A DNA stretch of 52,701 nt from Helicobacteraceae bacterium (GTDB lineage: Bacteria; Campylobacterota; Campylobacteria; Campylobacterales; Sulfurimonadaceae): assembly GCA_947498025.1 (NCBI GenBank), contig CANMJR010000020.1, positions 1-52,701 of the forward strand, given 5' to 3'. Below the pieces are notes generated by a model. It was given only the letters and a program-made list of their open reading frames with translations. It did no database searches and was not told the origin of the DNA. Position numbers and translations under genes: made by a program. Positions 16,760-28,270 of the stretch are shown in pieces; position 1 is the stretch's first letter; each line of letters opens with the position of its first letter.

Positions 16760-17549
16760 TTCTCTTGTTGCTAGTGTCGAAAATAAAAAAGTTGAAAAGT
16801 TTTTAGAGGAGTCATTTAAAAACAATCCAAATATACTCTCTCTAAAAGTTACGGTAGCAGATAAAATGCCACTCGAACAGCTAAAGGGATGGGAAAGTTT
16901 AGTTGTGAACATAGAAGCAACCGTAAAAACTAAAACAGAAAATAAAGTTGTGAAGCAGAAGATGATTTGGTTTACAAACGGAGATGTTATAACTAAAGAG
17001 CTGACGGATTTAAAAACAGGAAACGAGTTTAAAGATTTAGTTTCGCCATCCTTTAAAAATGAGTATTATAAAAAAGAGAACTTGATTTACGGTAATGCAA
17101 ATGCTAAACATAAAGTGGTAATTTTTTCAGACCCGTTATGTCCATTTTGTAGGGAATTTGTTCCAAAAACTATAGAGGAGATGAGAAGTCAGCCGGAGAA
17201 GTTTGCAATCTACTACTTTCATTTTCCACTTCCGTCGCTTCACCCTGCCGCAGTCGAGCTTTCACTTGCTGCAACTGCTGCTGAGTTACAGGGAAATAAA
17301 GATGTTATATTGAACCTTTATAAAGTAGAGATAGACCCAAATGAGAGAGATATAACTAAAATATTGGCAGCATTCAATAAAACAATGAAAACAGATATAA
17401 AAGAAGCTGATATAAAATCGGATGCGGTCATGAATCATAATAAACAAGATTTAGAAATTGCCGAAGAGGTGATGGTTCAGGGAACTCCTACACTCTTTTT
17501 TGACGGTAAGATTGACAAAACAAAAAAATTATATAAAAAGGCTCTATAA
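16713..17549 (+). CDS. Exported thiol:disulfide interchange protein (DsbC/DsbG-like)
   Basis: The 278-residue protein has a signal peptide (residues 1-21), an N-terminal region of about 100 residues that may dimerise, and a thioredoxin-fold domain with active site CPFC at 143-146 (FSDPLCPFCREFVPK). A cis-proline loop, MVQGTPTLFFDG, lies near the C-terminus. This combination points to a periplasmic disulfide isomerase or reductase rather than a cytoplasmic thioredoxin. Its ATG lies inside fxsA. It directly precedes hemC. Confidence 0.85.
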   Translation: MSSMLKLLATALLLSSSLVASVENKKVEKFLEESFKNNPNILSLKVTVADKMPLEQLKGWESLVVNIEATVKTKTENKVVKQKMIWFTNGDVITKELTDLKTGNEFKDLVSPSFKNEYYKKENLIYGNANAKHKVVIFSDPLCPFCREFVPKTIEEMRSQPEKFAIYYFHFPLPSLHPAAVELSLAATAAELQGNKDVILNLYKVEIDPNERDITKILAAFNKTMKTDIKEADIKSDAVMNHNKQDLEIAEEVMVQGTPTLFFDGKIDKTKKLYKKAL

Positions 17550-17552
17550 AAT

Positions 17553-18494
17553 ATGAAAAAATTAACAATAGCAACGAGAGGATCACAACTCGCACTTTGG
17601 CAATCCAACCATATTAAAGCAGTTTTAGAAGAGCAAAATCCTGGTTTAGAGGTAGAACTGAATATTATCGTTACAACAGGCGATAAAATAATTGATAGAC
17701 CTTTGGCGGCTATTGGAGGGAAAGGGCTTTTTTTAAAAGAGTTAGAAGAGGCTATGCTTCGCGGTGAGGCGCAAATTGCTGTGCATTCACTCAAAGATGT
17801 TCCGACTGTAATGCCCGAGGGATTGATTTTGGCAGCAATTACGCAGAGAGAAGATTCGAGAGATGCGCTTTTGTCCGAAAAATATGCAGATATAAACTCT
17901 CTTCCACAAGGTGGCACTGTCGGTACATCTTCGCTCCGCCGCCGCATGCAGATAGAGAAGATGCGACCGGATTTAAAGATTAAAGATTTAAGAGGCAATG
18001 TTGATACAAGAATCAGAAAACTTAAAGAGGGCGAATTTGATGCCATTATTTTAGCAGCTGCAGGAATCAACAGACTCGGACTTGTAGAGAGCGTTAAACA
18101 TGTTTACCCGATTTCGCTCGATGAGATGATTCCATCCATGGGGCAGGGCGCACTGGGCATAGAAGCTGTGAATGACCCTAAAGTTTTGGCGATTGTTGCA
18201 AGATTAGAGAACGAGTATAGCAGAATTGAGACTACAATCGAGAGAGATTTTGTTGACATGCTAAATGGCGGTTGTCACGTTCCTATCGGTGTAAATGCTA
18301 GAGTTCTAGAAAATAATGATGTAGTTATAAAGGCTGTTTTAGGGCTTCCAAACGGAACAAAAATTATGGATGATACAAAAATAGTTTCAAAAGATTTATA
18401 CAAAACTATTGGAAGAGAGATAGCACAAGAGTTTATAAACAAGGGTGCAAAAGAGTTACTTCAAGAAGCAGAAAACATGATGGTGAACAACTAG
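17553..18494 (+). CDS. hemC: Porphobilinogen deaminase (hydroxymethylbilane synthase)
   Basis: HemC joins four porphobilinogen molecules into hydroxymethylbilane in haem synthesis. The 313-residue protein has the N-terminal TRGSQLALWQSNHIK, the substrate-binding SLKDVPTVMPEGL, GTSSLRRRMQI and LRGNVDTRIRKL, and the cofactor-attachment cysteine in MLNGGCHVPIGV (about residue 242). It belongs to the same transcript as hemA. Confidence 0.96.
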   Translation: MKKLTIATRGSQLALWQSNHIKAVLEEQNPGLEVELNIIVTTGDKIIDRPLAAIGGKGLFLKELEEAMLRGEAQIAVHSLKDVPTVMPEGLILAAITQREDSRDALLSEKYADINSLPQGGTVGTSSLRRRMQIEKMRPDLKIKDLRGNVDTRIRKLKEGEFDAIILAAAGINRLGLVESVKHVYPISLDEMIPSMGQGALGIEAVNDPKVLAIVARLENEYSRIETTIERDFVDMLNGGCHVPIGVNARVLENNDVVIKAVLGLPNGTKIMDDTKIVSKDLYKTIGREIAQEFINKGAKELLQEAENMMVNN

Positions 18495-18495
18495 A

Positions 18496-20310
18496 ATGCA
18501 AAGGACAATCAAGCTCTTAAAAAAAGAGAATGAACTAAGAGTTATAGAGGATGAGCTGGATATTTATCTAGAAATAGCCCACTTAGCCTATGCCGAAGTG
18601 AAAAAGAAAGATGGAGGAATGGCTCTTTTGTTTACAAATGTAGTAGATAAAAAAAGCGGTACAAAATTTGAAGAGCCGATTCTTATGAATGCTTTTGGTT
18701 CCTATAAAAGATGTGAACTTCTTTTTGGCAGAACAATAGAATCTGTTGCAGATGAGATAACAAAGCTTCTTCATATGAAACCGCCCGTCGGTTTTAAAGA
18801 TAAACTCTCTATGGCAGGGGAACTCTTCTCTCTAAAAAATATCTTTCCTAAGCGGTTAAAGGGGGAGGGTGCATGTCAGAAGATAAAATATCTTGAAGAT
18901 AATATAGATTTGCACAAGCTTCCTGTTTTAACAACATGGGAGCAGGACGGTGGTCCGTTTATTACGATGGGGCAGGTTTACACGCAAAGTCTTGATGGCG
19001 AACTTGTGAATCTCGGCATGTACAGACTTCAGGTTTATGATAAAAACCACTTAGGAATGCATTGGCAAATTCATAAAGATTCATCACACTTTTTTGACCA
19101 GTATCAAAAGGCGGGTAAAAAGATGCCGGTTTGTGTTGCCATCGGCGGAGACCCTCTCTATACATGGTGTGCAACTGCACCCCTGCCTTACGGCGTGAAT
19201 GAACTTTTAATGTACGGACTTATAAAAAAAGAGTCGGCTAAACTTGTAAAATCACTGACAACACCTCTCTATATTCCGCAGGATGTAGATTATGTAATAG
19301 AGGGATGGGTGGATACGAATGAGATTAGAGTTGAGGGACCTTTTGGAGACCACACCGGCTATTATACGCTCAGAGAGCCATACCCTGTTATGCAGGTGAG
19401 TGCAATTACAACAAAAAAAGAGAAGGTATTTTTGGCAACGGTTGTCGGTAAACCGCCACTAGAAGATAAATATATGGGCTGGGCAACGGGGCGAATATTT
19501 TTGCCGCTTTTAAAAACAACTGCACCCGATTTAATTGATTACCATATGCCCGAAAACGGAGGTTTCCATAACCTGATACTTGCAAAAATGCAACCGCACT
19601 ATAAGGGGCATGCAAAGCAGTTTATGCATGCTTTTTGGGGTGCCGGGCAGATGAGTTTTGTCAAACATGCTATTTTTTTAGATGAGAATGCTCCAAGACT
19701 TGACAATTACGAAGCTTTGGCAACCTATATTTTGGATAGGTTTACTCCAAAATCTCTTTTTATATCCGAGGGGATTTTAGATGCACTCGACCATTCGTCG
19801 CCGGAGACTCTGGTGGGCGGAAAATTGGGTATTGACTCTACCGGAGCGCACAAAGTAGAGGCTCCACAGCTGTTGGGTGATGAAGAGTTGCTTCAAAGGG
19901 TACAAGAACTTGTTCCGGAAGCTGTACATCTTCATCAATTTATGAGAAGAACTAAAAATCCTATAACGGTTATATCTCTGAACAAAACAAGAAATGTAAA
20001 AGAGTGTTTTAAAGCTTTGATAGATTTAAGTACACATATTAGAGTTGTTGTTTTTGTAGATGAGGCTAAAAATGATGTATATAACTCCTACATGCTCATC
20101 TGGAGAGTGACAAACAATATTGATGCAGCAAGAGATATTTTTATATCAGGATTGATGCTAGGGGTGGATGGAACCAATAAAACAGCATTGGATGGTTTTG
20201 TCCGTGAGTGGCCGGATGATGTTGATTGTACCCAGAGCGTTGTAGATTCGCTCAAAGAGAGAGGTATCTGGGATTTGGATGATGATACTTATAAGAAGTA
20301 TCAACTCTAA
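18496..20310 (+). CDS. UbiD-family decarboxylase, menaquinone (futalosine) pathway
   Basis: The 604-residue protein is a UbiD-type decarboxylase using prenylated FMN. Characteristic stretches are PVLTTWEQDGGPFITMGQVYTQ, NLGMYRLQVYDKNHLGMHWQIHKDSS in pieces, IGGDPLYTWCATAPLPYG, EGPFGDHTGYYTLREPYPVMQV and the late HLHQFMRRTKNPITV. Campylobacterota make menaquinone by the futalosine route, and long UbiD homologues near 600 residues are the usual decarboxylase there. The link to that pathway is by family and taxon, not by neighbouring mqn genes. It begins one base after the hemC stop. Confidence 0.88.
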   Translation: MQRTIKLLKKENELRVIEDELDIYLEIAHLAYAEVKKKDGGMALLFTNVVDKKSGTKFEEPILMNAFGSYKRCELLFGRTIESVADEITKLLHMKPPVGFKDKLSMAGELFSLKNIFPKRLKGEGACQKIKYLEDNIDLHKLPVLTTWEQDGGPFITMGQVYTQSLDGELVNLGMYRLQVYDKNHLGMHWQIHKDSSHFFDQYQKAGKKMPVCVAIGGDPLYTWCATAPLPYGVNELLMYGLIKKESAKLVKSLTTPLYIPQDVDYVIEGWVDTNEIRVEGPFGDHTGYYTLREPYPVMQVSAITTKKEKVFLATVVGKPPLEDKYMGWATGRIFLPLLKTTAPDLIDYHMPENGGFHNLILAKMQPHYKGHAKQFMHAFWGAGQMSFVKHAIFLDENAPRLDNYEALATYILDRFTPKSLFISEGILDALDHSSPETLVGGKLGIDSTGAHKVEAPQLLGDEELLQRVQELVPEAVHLHQFMRRTKNPITVISLNKTRNVKECFKALIDLSTHIRVVVFVDEAKNDVYNSYMLIWRVTNNIDAARDIFISGLMLGVDGTNKTALDGFVREWPDDVDCTQSVVDSLKERGIWDLDDDTYKKYQL

Positions 20311-20345
20311 AAAATTATTTATGAATAAAAATTAAGGAAATTGTT

Positions 20346-21725
20346 ATGGAGAAAATGTGGTCAGGTCGTTTTATAGGGAGTGCCTCAAGCCTTTTAGATC
20401 AGTTTAATGCTTCCATTATGTTCGACAGAAAACTTTATCGTGAAGATATAGAGGGTTCTCTCGCACATGCCGCAATGCTTACAAAGCAGGGAATATTGAC
20501 AACAGAAGAGTTTCGTCAAATAACTGAGGGATTAAATCAAGTTATGAGTGAAATAGAGTCTGGGGTATTTGAGTGGAAAATCTCGGATGAAGATTTACAC
20601 ATGGCAATAGAAAAAAGATTAACGGCTATAATCGGTGATGCAGGGAAAAAACTTCATACTGCAAGAAGCAGAAATGACCAAGTTGCGGTTGACTTTCGCC
20701 GTTATGTTTTGCGTAAAAATTTAGAGATTGTGGATGCACTCAAGCTTTTAATGCATGAAGTTTTGGTTGTCGCTTCTAAACATACTGAGACAATCTTACC
20801 AGGGATGACGCACCTTCAACATGCACAGCCGATTAACTTTGCTTTTCATTTAGGTGCCTATTTAGCAATGTTTAAAAGAGATATTGAGAGATTTGAGAGT
20901 TCACACAAAAGAAATAATATTTCGCCTCTTGGATGTGCCGCATTAGCAGGAACACCGCACAATATAGACAGAAATATGACAGCAGAGCTTCTTGGTTTTG
21001 ATGGTGTAAGTACAAACTGTTTAGATACGGTGAGCGACAGAGATTTCGCACTGGAAATTTTGTTTAATATCTCAACTATGATGATGCATATCTCCCGTTT
21101 GAGTGAAGAACTTGTCATGTGGTCGAGTTATGAGTTTGGCTTTGTTGAACTGAGTGATGAGTATTCGACGGGCTCATCCATTATGCCGCAAAAGAAAAAT
21201 CCTGATGTTCCGGAACTTCTTCGCGGAAAGACAGGACGGGTTTACGGCTCACTCATGGGACTCTTAACGGTTATGAAAGGGCTTCCGTTAGCCTACAATA
21301 AAGATACTCAAGAGGATAAAGAGGGAGTTTTTGACGCTGTTGAAACGGCAGAATTATCTTTAGAGATACTGAAAGAGGCGATTAAAACCATGCAGGTAAA
21401 ACCTCATAATATGGAAAAGGCCTCTAAAATAGGGCATCTAAGTGCAACAGATTTGGCTGATTATTTGGTTCAGAAGTGCAATATTCCATTTCGTGAAGCG
21501 CACTTTATTACAGGCAAGGCAGTCGCAAAAAGTGAAGAACTCAAAATTGATTTAAGTGATATAGAGCTTCAATATCTGCAGGAGATTGATAGTAGAATTG
21601 ACGAGGATGTGCTGAAGTTTCTATCGATTACAAACTCTATGAATGCCAGAACTTCGGCGGGCGGAACTGCAACCTTAAGAACAAAAGAGCAGTTAGAATA
21701 TTTTAAAAGCTTTTTAGGAGTTTAG
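20346..21725 (+). CDS. argH: Argininosuccinate lyase
   Basis: ArgH splits argininosuccinate to arginine and fumarate. The 459-residue cytoplasmic tetramer subunit has KMWSGRF at the start, [17 protein letters not shown] (about residue 110), [19 protein letters not shown] and the signature loop [24 protein letters not shown] (read in pieces, about 280-300). A good ribosome binding site, AAGGA, precedes the ATG. The next gene's ATG follows the stop directly. Confidence 0.96.
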   Translation: MEKMWSGRFIGSASSLLDQFNASIMFDRKLYREDIEGSLAHAAMLTKQGILTTEEFRQITEGLNQVMSEIESGVFEWKISDEDLHMAIEKRLTAIIGDAGKKLHTARSRNDQVAVDFRRYVLRKNLEIVDALKLLMHEVLVVASKHTETILPGMTHLQHAQPINFAFHLGAYLAMFKRDIERFESSHKRNNISPLGCAALAGTPHNIDRNMTAELLGFDGVSTNCLDTVSDRDFALEILFNISTMMMHISRLSEELVMWSSYEFGFVELSDEYSTGSSIMPQKKNPDVPELLRGKTGRVYGSLMGLLTVMKGLPLAYNKDTQEDKEGVFDAVETAELSLEILKEAIKTMQVKPHNMEKASKIGHLSATDLADYLVQKCNIPFREAHFITGKAVAKSEELKIDLSDIELQYLQEIDSRIDEDVLKFLSITNSMNARTSAGGTATLRTKEQLEYFKSFLGV

Positions 21726-22190
21726 ATGAAAGTAACCGTTTCTCATCAAGATGGAATGAAGTTTGAGGCAAAAACTGAAAAAAGTAGTTTTGTAATTGAT
21801 TGCCCAGTAATATCTCCGGTGGAGTACTTCTTAGCCGGAATTATTACATGTAGTGCTACTGACATGGTTTTGATACCGAAAAATCAGGGTAAAACCGTAA
21901 CTAATTTGGTAATAGATGGGGATGTTGTAAGAAATGAGGAGCAGCCAAGAAAGTTTAATACTCTGCATTTAACCTATCAGTTTAACTCCGATGCAGATGA
22001 TGTAACGGCGGCTAGATGGGTTATGGCTTCGCTTGAGACCTACTGTTCAACCATTAATACTATTCGTGATACAACTGAAATTTCATATTCTATTATTCAT
22101 AATGGAAAAACTATTCGTGAAAATGAGAAGATGATTTCTGGTGGTGGAAGTAAAATAGATATGGGTGAAATTGAGAGTTGTCCTAGCTGA
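21726..22190 (+). CDS. OsmC-family protein
   Basis: The 154-residue protein resembles OsmC/Ohr peroxide-reducing proteins. The two conserved cysteines are in GIITCSATDMVL (about residue 42) and SLETYCSTINTIRD (about residue 105), positioned as the redox pair of the family. It would detoxify organic peroxides using low-molecular or lipoyl thiols. Divergent OsmC proteins can have other roles, and the C-terminal tail (ISGGGSKIDMGEIESC) is unusual. It begins immediately after the argH stop. Confidence 0.75.
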   Translation: MKVTVSHQDGMKFEAKTEKSSFVIDCPVISPVEYFLAGIITCSATDMVLIPKNQGKTVTNLVIDGDVVRNEEQPRKFNTLHLTYQFNSDADDVTAARWVMASLETYCSTINTIRDTTEISYSIIHNGKTIRENEKMISGGGSKIDMGEIESCPS

Positions 22191-22205
22191 CTATTTGATG
22201 TTATT

Positions 22206-22325
22206 CACTCAAATGAGCAAAACAAGAGAATCGCTCGCAAAGCGATGTTTCTTTAGAAAGCCCATTTGAGTGGCAAGGACAAAATTGTCCTTTGCAATCC
22301 CCTAAAGCTACCAGCTAAACGCTGG
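22206..22325 (-). repeat. Three-hairpin intergenic repeat, copy C (divergent)
   Basis: Read on the minus strand, it has the same order of parts as copies A and B. Hairpin 1 is CCAGC/GCTGG (22311-22325), followed by the core TAGCTTTAGGGGATTG. Hairpin 2 is built on GGACAA/TTGTCC (22275-22293). Hairpin 3 is CACTCAAATG/CATTTGAGTG (22206-22215 with 22263-22272), with a longer loop of 47 bases. Stem sequences differ from A and B but pairing is kept. It lies between convergent OsmC and HIT genes. Confidence 0.75.
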
Positions 22326-22350
22326 AGATTTATAAGGTTTTTGCACGTAT

Positions 22351-22707
22351 TTAAAGGTACCCTTTTGGATCTGCATCGCTGATATGTTCCCATTTCAGTT
22401 TTGCGCCGCCTAATACATGAAAGTGTAGATGTTTTACCTCTTGCCCGCCATCTTCACCTATGTTCGTTATAACCCTGTAACCGCTCTCATCTAGTCTTGT
22501 CTCTTTGGCAATCTCTTGAATAAAAGTTGTCATTCCAGCCATAAGCTCTGCCTTTGCCTCATTGAAACTATCTACGTGAACTTTAGGAATTGCCAAGATA
22601 TGAACCGGAGCTTTTGGATTAATATCATGAAAAGCTATGAAGTTTTCATCTTCTAAAATTATATTTGAAGGTATCTCTTTTTTTACTATTTTACAAAATA
22701 AACACAT
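22351..22707 (-). CDS. HIT family protein (HinT-like)
   Basis: The 118-residue protein hydrolyses purine nucleoside phosphoramidates or related nucleotides. It has the family N-terminus CLFCKIVKKEIPSNIILEDE with a Cys pair, HDINPKAPVHILAIPK in the middle, and the histidine triad HLHFHVLGG near the C-terminus. The frame extends 11 codons upstream, but the ATG at 22707 has a clear AAGGAAG ribosome binding site six bases away and gives the standard start MCLFCKIV. Confidence 0.92.
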   Translation of the reverse strand: MCLFCKIVKKEIPSNIILEDENFIAFHDINPKAPVHILAIPKVHVDSFNEAKAELMAGMTTFIQEIAKETRLDESGYRVITNIGEDGGQEVKHLHFHVLGGAKLKWEHISDADPKGYL

Positions 22708-22830
22708 GAACACTTCCTTGTTTTTGAGTAATTGTAGCATATAAATTTAATATACTGCGATGAATGAAGCTATATATAAATTATTTTTGACTATAATCCC
22801 CCATAAATTTTATAGTAATGGAGACTCTAT

Positions 22831-23823
22831 TTGAAAGAGTGGTATGATGCAATAAAAGGGGCACAGAGTGTTGAAAAACTCGAAGAGATTCGCATATCTG
22901 TTTTTGGAAAAAAAGGTGTTTTGGCAGAAGAGTTTGCTAAGATGAAAAATGCCTCGGATGAAGAAAAAGCACAAATTGCAAAAGATTTGAATACTCATAA
23001 AAGCTCTCTTATGAATGAGTTTACAGCCAAAAAAATAACTCTGCAAACTCTACAGTTGCAAGAGGCTTTAAGAGCAGAATATATAGATGTTTCGCTTTAT
23101 GGTTCAAAAAGCAGCGCGGGTGCTCTTCATCCCGTAATGGAAACGATGGATAGAATTGTTGAATACTTTTCTGCCATGAACTTTGCTGTTAAAACAGGAA
23201 CGATGGTAGAAGATGATTTTAACAATTTTGAAGCACTTAATCTGCCAAAGTATCACCCTGCACGCGATATGCAAGATACATTTTATTTTAAAGATGAGAT
23301 GCTTTTAAGAACGCACACTTCTCCGGTTCAGATTAGAACCATGATGAGTACAAAGCCGCCTATTCGCATGATAGCGCCGGGTGCTGTTTTTCGTCGTGAT
23401 TATGATTTGACGCATACTCCAATGTTTCATCAGGTTGAGGGATTATTGGTAGATGAAGAGGGCAAGGTTTCTTTTGCTAATCTGAAATATATATTGGAAG
23501 ATTTTTTAAAGTACATGTTTGGCGATGTAGAGGTGCGTTTCCGCCCTTCATTTTTTCCTTTTACTGAGCCATCTGCAGAAGTTGATATCTCTTGTGTTTT
23601 CTGTAAAGGAAGTGGATGCCGTGTCTGTTCAAAAACAGGCTGGTTAGAAGTTTTAGGATGTGGAATAGTTGATTCGAATGTATTTGAAGCCGTAAAATAT
23701 GAAAATGTGAGCGGGTATGCTTTTGGACTGGGTGTTGAGAGATTTGCCATGTTGATTCATCAAATTGGTGACCTTCGCTCTCTTTTTGAGGGTGATATTA
23801 AATTGCTGGAGCAGTTTCAATGA
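22831..23823 (+). CDS. pheS: Phenylalanyl-tRNA synthetase alpha subunit
   Basis: PheS is the catalytic subunit of the alpha2-beta2 enzyme. The 330-residue protein has the N-terminal coiled coil (to about residue 85) that contacts tRNA, then the class II core: [46 protein letters not shown] in pieces, [36 protein letters not shown] and the final [10 protein letters not shown]-like [12 protein letters not shown]. It starts at TTG 22831, preceded by GGAG. The stop overlaps the pheT ATG by four bases. Confidence 0.96.
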   Translation: MKEWYDAIKGAQSVEKLEEIRISVFGKKGVLAEEFAKMKNASDEEKAQIAKDLNTHKSSLMNEFTAKKITLQTLQLQEALRAEYIDVSLYGSKSSAGALHPVMETMDRIVEYFSAMNFAVKTGTMVEDDFNNFEALNLPKYHPARDMQDTFYFKDEMLLRTHTSPVQIRTMMSTKPPIRMIAPGAVFRRDYDLTHTPMFHQVEGLLVDEEGKVSFANLKYILEDFLKYMFGDVEVRFRPSFFPFTEPSAEVDISCVFCKGSGCRVCSKTGWLEVLGCGIVDSNVFEAVKYENVSGYAFGLGVERFAMLIHQIGDLRSLFEGDIKLLEQFQ

Positions 23824-26156
23824 TAGTTACAAGAAGTTGGTTAAATGAGTGGATAGACCTAAAGGGTATATCCACAGAAACTCTATTAAAAACACTCAAC
23901 TCTATTGGTTTAGAGGTCGACAGAGTCCACAATTATGAAGTGCCAAAAAAAATAGTATTTGGCAAAGTTTTAGAGTGTGAAAAGCATCCGGATGCAGATA
24001 AACTTAATATTTGTAAGGTTGATGTCGGAACCAGTATCCGTCAAATAGTTTGCGGTGCTTCCAATGTCAGAGCTGGTCTTACTGTAGTTGTTGCAACGAT
24101 AGGTGCTGTAATGCCGAATGGTTTAGTTATCAAACCTGTAAAGCTTCGTGATGTTGAATCAGATGGAATGATTTGCTCTGCAAGCGAAATCGGTTTTGAG
24201 AGCTTTCAAGACGGGATAATGGAAATTGATAGCAGTATTGGCGCCTTTGCTATAGGTCAAGAAGTGAGTGAAAACCATATTTTTAGCGATACTTTGATTG
24301 AGATAGAACTGACTGCAAACAGGGGTGACTGCCTTAGCGTAAGGGGTATTGCCAGAGATCTAAGTGCAGCATTTGATAGAGTTTTAAAAGAGTTTAAGCA
24401 AATAGATAATGAAAATAAGAGAGGAATCGGCAGAATATTGAGCCTCTCCCATGAAAAAGAGTTAAAAGTAAATGTTCGCTACAAAGCTTTTGATTTAAAA
24501 GAGTTAAAACTTCCATTTTTAATGAAGTTGAGACTTGCACAAATAGAAGAGAAAAGAGTGAGTGATATAGATTCTATTGTGTCCTATGCAACGCACAGTG
24601 TCGGTGTAGTTTTGAGTGCGTATAACTATGGTTATTTTTGTGAAAATAATGAAATTATGGCAAAACTTGAACTCGGTGAAGATGAAAATGGTTATGCATG
24701 TATTATGGGCACAAATAAAGAGAAAGCTTCGACTATTGGAGTTATTCAAGAGGAGTGTTCAAAAGTAACTTATACTGAAGGCACTGTTTTACTTGAAGCC
24801 AGTTATATTCAGCCGGAAATTATCTCTAAAAAGATGGCAGAACATAAAATAGAGACAAGCCCTATGTATTATAGAAGTTCAAGAGGAAGTGAGCCTGAGT
24901 TAAATTATGGGCTTACCTATTGTATTAACTTAATTGAATTATATTCTACGGCTTCAACTTTTAGCGGAAGTATTGAATATGGGCATCTTCATAAAGATAC
25001 AATCGTAAGCATTAGTAAGCAGACTATTGATGAGATAATCGGTGCTCAGATAGATAAGGCTAAAATCACTAAAATTTTAAAAAATTTAGGTTTCAATACG
25101 GCAAAATCTACCTCGGATGGTTTTGTTATTTCAGTTCCACATTTTCGTCATGATATAGTTAATAAGCAAGATATTGCAGAAGAGATAGTTCGTTTGGTGG
25201 GGATTGAGAATATTCCGTCAAAACCTTTCGTCTTTACAGAGAAAAATAGACTTGAAGATGATTATTTTGAGTATAAAAAGAGAAGTATATATAGACATCG
25301 TGCAGCCCAAAGTGGTTTTTTTGAGAGTGTTCATTTCGTTTTTGATGAGAAAAAAGTGCTTAACGAGTATGGCTTTCTTACGACTTTAGAGGAGTTAGAA
25401 CTCCTAAATCCAATAATCAACACACTAGATACTTTAAGACCGACTCTTTTAACCGGGCTCTTAAAGGCAGCCTCTCGTAATGTAAAAAATGGATACTCAT
25501 CTGTGAGACTTTTTGAAATAGGCTCTGTATTTTCTCCGGCCAGAGAGGAGTCACTTAGATTTTCATTTCTATTCTCCGGAGATAAAGAGTCTCAGAAGCT
25601 CTCGAACATCGGTAAGCCTGATAAGATTGATTTTTCCTATTTTACTCAAAAAATTTCTGATATTATCGGTGCGTTTGAACTTGTCTCTTATGAAACAAAA
25701 CATACATTGTCACATGTATATCAGAGTGCTCAAATTTCAATAGAGGGCGAAGCAGTCGGAGAGCTATTTAGAGTGCATCCGAGCGTAGAAGAGAGTTATG
25801 ATTTAGAGGCAACATTTCTTTGTGAATTAGATTTTTCAAAAATTCCGCATGCACTGAAAAAAGCAAAAAAATCATCTAAGTATCAGGCATCTTTTAGAGA
25901 TTTAAGTTTAATCATGCCTAAAAATATGAGCTATGAAAAAGTGAAGCAGGTAATTAAAAATAGTGCGAGCGAAGAGTTGATAAACTTCTATCCGGTTGAT
26001 AGGTACAGTGATGAATCACTGGGTGAGAATATGAGTTTATCTATCCGTTTTATGCTTCAGTCATTTGAAAAAACACTTCAAGAAGAGGATATTACTTCAT
26101 CCATGGATGCCATTTTAAATGCACTCTCAAATGAGCTTGGAATAGGGCTTCGATGA
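23820..26156 (+). CDS. pheT: Phenylalanyl-tRNA synthetase beta subunit
   Basis: The 778-residue protein has the standard domain order. It begins with an N-terminal tRNA-binding (EMAP-like) domain containing [20 protein letters not shown] and [11 protein letters not shown] (about residues 40-150). The B3/B4 editing domain includes [19 protein letters not shown] and [13 protein letters not shown]-like sequence. The B5 and catalytic-like core follows from about residue 395, and the C-terminal anticodon-binding domain starts about residue 685 ([16 protein letters not shown]). Overlaps at both ends (ATGA) tie it to pheS and aroA in one transcript. Confidence 0.96.
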   Translation: MIVTRSWLNEWIDLKGISTETLLKTLNSIGLEVDRVHNYEVPKKIVFGKVLECEKHPDADKLNICKVDVGTSIRQIVCGASNVRAGLTVVVATIGAVMPNGLVIKPVKLRDVESDGMICSASEIGFESFQDGIMEIDSSIGAFAIGQEVSENHIFSDTLIEIELTANRGDCLSVRGIARDLSAAFDRVLKEFKQIDNENKRGIGRILSLSHEKELKVNVRYKAFDLKELKLPFLMKLRLAQIEEKRVSDIDSIVSYATHSVGVVLSAYNYGYFCENNEIMAKLELGEDENGYACIMGTNKEKASTIGVIQEECSKVTYTEGTVLLEASYIQPEIISKKMAEHKIETSPMYYRSSRGSEPELNYGLTYCINLIELYSTASTFSGSIEYGHLHKDTIVSISKQTIDEIIGAQIDKAKITKILKNLGFNTAKSTSDGFVISVPHFRHDIVNKQDIAEEIVRLVGIENIPSKPFVFTEKNRLEDDYFEYKKRSIYRHRAAQSGFFESVHFVFDEKKVLNEYGFLTTLEELELLNPIINTLDTLRPTLLTGLLKAASRNVKNGYSSVRLFEIGSVFSPAREESLRFSFLFSGDKESQKLSNIGKPDKIDFSYFTQKISDIIGAFELVSYETKHTLSHVYQSAQISIEGEAVGELFRVHPSVEESYDLEATFLCELDFSKIPHALKKAKKSSKYQASFRDLSLIMPKNMSYEKVKQVIKNSASEELINFYPVDRYSDESLGENMSLSIRFMLQSFEKTLQEEDITSSMDAILNALSNELGIGLR

Positions 26157-27433
26157 GTAGAGTAGAAGTTTTTCCATGCTCTGAATTTTCTCTAAAAATA
26201 TCAGAAATAGCACCGGATAAGTCTATCTCGCATCGCAGTGCCATGTTCTCAATGCTTGCCCGTGGTACGAGTATTATTACAAATTTTTTAAGAGCTGAAG
26301 ATACGCTCAATACTTTAGAAATTGTAAAAAACTTAGGGGCTAATGTTGAAGATGACGGTATAACAATAAAAATAAGTTCAGATGGAATAAAAGAGAGCTT
26401 AGAGATACTTGATTGTGGAAATTCAGGAACGGGAATGAGACTCTTTTGCGGACTTTTAAGTTCTGCAGATGGGCATTTTATCTTGACCGGAGATGAGTAT
26501 CTTCGTCGTCGTCCTATGAAAAGGGTTACTGCTCCGCTTCGCGATATCGGAGCAAAGCTTGATGGCAGAAGTAATGGAGATTTGGCACCGCTAAGTATTC
26601 GAGGAGCCTCACTCAAAGCGTTCAGTTATGAGAGCAAGATAGCATCTGCCCAGGTGAAGAGTGCGATGATTTTAGCAGCTCTTAGAGCCGATGGAGTTTG
26701 TACATACAGTGAGCCTGAACTCTCTCGCGACCACACAGAGAGAATGCTAGGTGGAATGGGTGCCGACATAAAAGTGGATGGACTGAAAACTACAATTACA
26801 CCTATGAAAGAACTTCTCTCACCGCTTATTATAAGAGTTCCGGCTGACCCTTCAAGTGCATTCTTTTTTGCAGTTGCCGCTGCAATCACTCCTTATGCAG
26901 AGGTTGTTTTAGAGGGTGTTACTCTTAATGTTACCCGAATAGAAGCTTTTAAAGCTCTAGGGCGAATGGGCGCAGATATTAGTTATGAAATAAAAGATAA
27001 TAAATATGAACCGATAGGCGATATAAGAGTTAAATATGCTCCTCTTAAGGCTATAACAGTTGATGAGAATATCTCTTGGCTTATTGATGAACTTCCTGCA
27101 CTTTCTATTGCCTTTGCATGTGCAGATGGGGTAAGTGTCATAAAAAATGCCGAAGAACTCAGAGTAAAAGAGTCTGATAGAATCTCTACTGTTGTCAACG
27201 GACTTATAGCATGTGGAATTGAAGTAAATGAGTTTAGCGATGGCTATAGTGTGAAAGGCGGAGAGCTGAAATCTGCGACAGTGGATAGCCATGGAGACCA
27301 TAGAATTGCCATGAGCTTTATAATCGCAGGACTGAGATGCGGCATGCAGGTGAGTGACATTGATTGTATAAATACATCATTTCCGAATTTTTTTGAACTA
27401 CTTCAAAAAATTACAAAAATAAAAATGTTATGA
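26153..27433 (+). CDS. aroA: 3-phosphoshikimate 1-carboxyvinyltransferase (EPSP synthase)
   Basis: AroA transfers enolpyruvate from PEP to shikimate-3-phosphate in aromatic amino acid and chorismate synthesis. The 426-residue protein shows [16 protein letters not shown] near the start, [17 protein letters not shown] (about residue 86), [39 protein letters not shown] and the late [12 protein letters not shown] and [11 protein letters not shown] signatures. Chorismate also feeds other pathways; menaquinone made by the futalosine route starts from it too. The stop overlaps the ispH ATG. Confidence 0.96.
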   Translation: MSRVEVFPCSEFSLKISEIAPDKSISHRSAMFSMLARGTSIITNFLRAEDTLNTLEIVKNLGANVEDDGITIKISSDGIKESLEILDCGNSGTGMRLFCGLLSSADGHFILTGDEYLRRRPMKRVTAPLRDIGAKLDGRSNGDLAPLSIRGASLKAFSYESKIASAQVKSAMILAALRADGVCTYSEPELSRDHTERMLGGMGADIKVDGLKTTITPMKELLSPLIIRVPADPSSAFFFAVAAAITPYAEVVLEGVTLNVTRIEAFKALGRMGADISYEIKDNKYEPIGDIRVKYAPLKAITVDENISWLIDELPALSIAFACADGVSVIKNAEELRVKESDRISTVVNGLIACGIEVNEFSDGYSVKGGELKSATVDSHGDHRIAMSFIIAGLRCGMQVSDIDCINTSFPNFFELLQKITKIKML

Positions 27434-28257
27434 AAATAGAACTAGCTGAAAATTACGGCTTCTGTTTTGGTGTTAAAAGAGCTATTAAAATTGCAGAAGA
27501 GAATAAAAATTCTTCTACTTACGGACCTCTTATACATAACTCAAAAGAGATAGAGAGGCTAGAGCGAGATTTTAAAGTTGCCCTTACAGATGATTACAAA
27601 ACCTTTAAATCGGGCGATAAGGCGGTTATTAGAACACATGGAATCCCTAGAAATGAGCTTGCAGAATTAAAAAACAGTCGCGTAGATGTTGTGGATGCGA
27701 CATGTCCTTATGTCACGAAACCACAGCAAATTTGCCAAGAGATGAGCGAAGCCGGATACGACATTATTATTTTTGGAGATGAAGCACACCCGGAAATAAA
27801 GGGTGTTAAAAGTTATGCAACGCATGGTGCTAGAGTTGTGACATCTCCGCAAGAGCTAGAAAAGTTAAAACTCGGAGAAAGAGTAGCATTAGTTGCTCAA
27901 ACAACAAGAAAAGTAGAAGATTATATGGAGATTGCAAACTATCTCATACCCCGTCATAAAGAGGTTAGAGTTTTTAACACAATCTGTAATGCAACATTTG
28001 AAAACCAAGAGGCTGTTAGAAAAATTTCTAAAAATGCTGATATTATGATAATTATCGGCGGCAAAAACTCATCTAACACAAAGCAACTCTTCAGTATATC
28101 TAGGGATTATTGCCAAGATAGTTATCATATAGAAGATGAAAATGATTTGGATTACTCTTGGTTTTTAAATAAAAGTTTTTGCGGTATTAGCGCCGGAGCT
28201 TCTACTCCTGACTGGATTATACAAAACGTTGTTGATTCAATCAAGAAAAACTGCTAA
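27430..28257 (+). CDS. ispH: 4-hydroxy-3-methylbut-2-enyl diphosphate reductase
   Basis: IspH is the last enzyme of the MEP isoprenoid pathway and carries an iron-sulfur cluster. The 275-residue protein has the three cluster cysteines in [11 protein letters not shown] (C12), DATCPYVTK (about C92) and [12 protein letters not shown] (about C188). The HGIPRNE, HPEIKGV and [11 protein letters not shown] motifs contact the substrate. Its products feed the polyprenyl synthase encoded about 15 kb upstream. It is coupled to aroA and followed by the promoter of rpsA. Confidence 0.96.
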   Translation: MKIELAENYGFCFGVKRAIKIAEENKNSSTYGPLIHNSKEIERLERDFKVALTDDYKTFKSGDKAVIRTHGIPRNELAELKNSRVDVVDATCPYVTKPQQICQEMSEAGYDIIIFGDEAHPEIKGVKSYATHGARVVTSPQELEKLKLGERVALVAQTTRKVEDYMEIANYLIPRHKEVRVFNTICNATFENQEAVRKISKNADIMIIIGGKNSSNTKQLFSISRDYCQDSYHIEDENDLDYSWFLNKSFCGISAGASTPDWIIQNVVDSIKKNC

Positions 28258-28270
28258 TTTATTCTTTTTT

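Noticed and set aside
17477-18070. A 197-residue open frame on the minus strand
   Set aside because: It lies antisense to hemC, whose motifs are unmistakable. The antisense product is Ser/Ile-rich with no domain pattern.
26092-26616. A 174-residue open frame on the minus strand
   Set aside because: It is antisense to the end of pheT and the start of aroA, both certain, and has no recognisable motifs.
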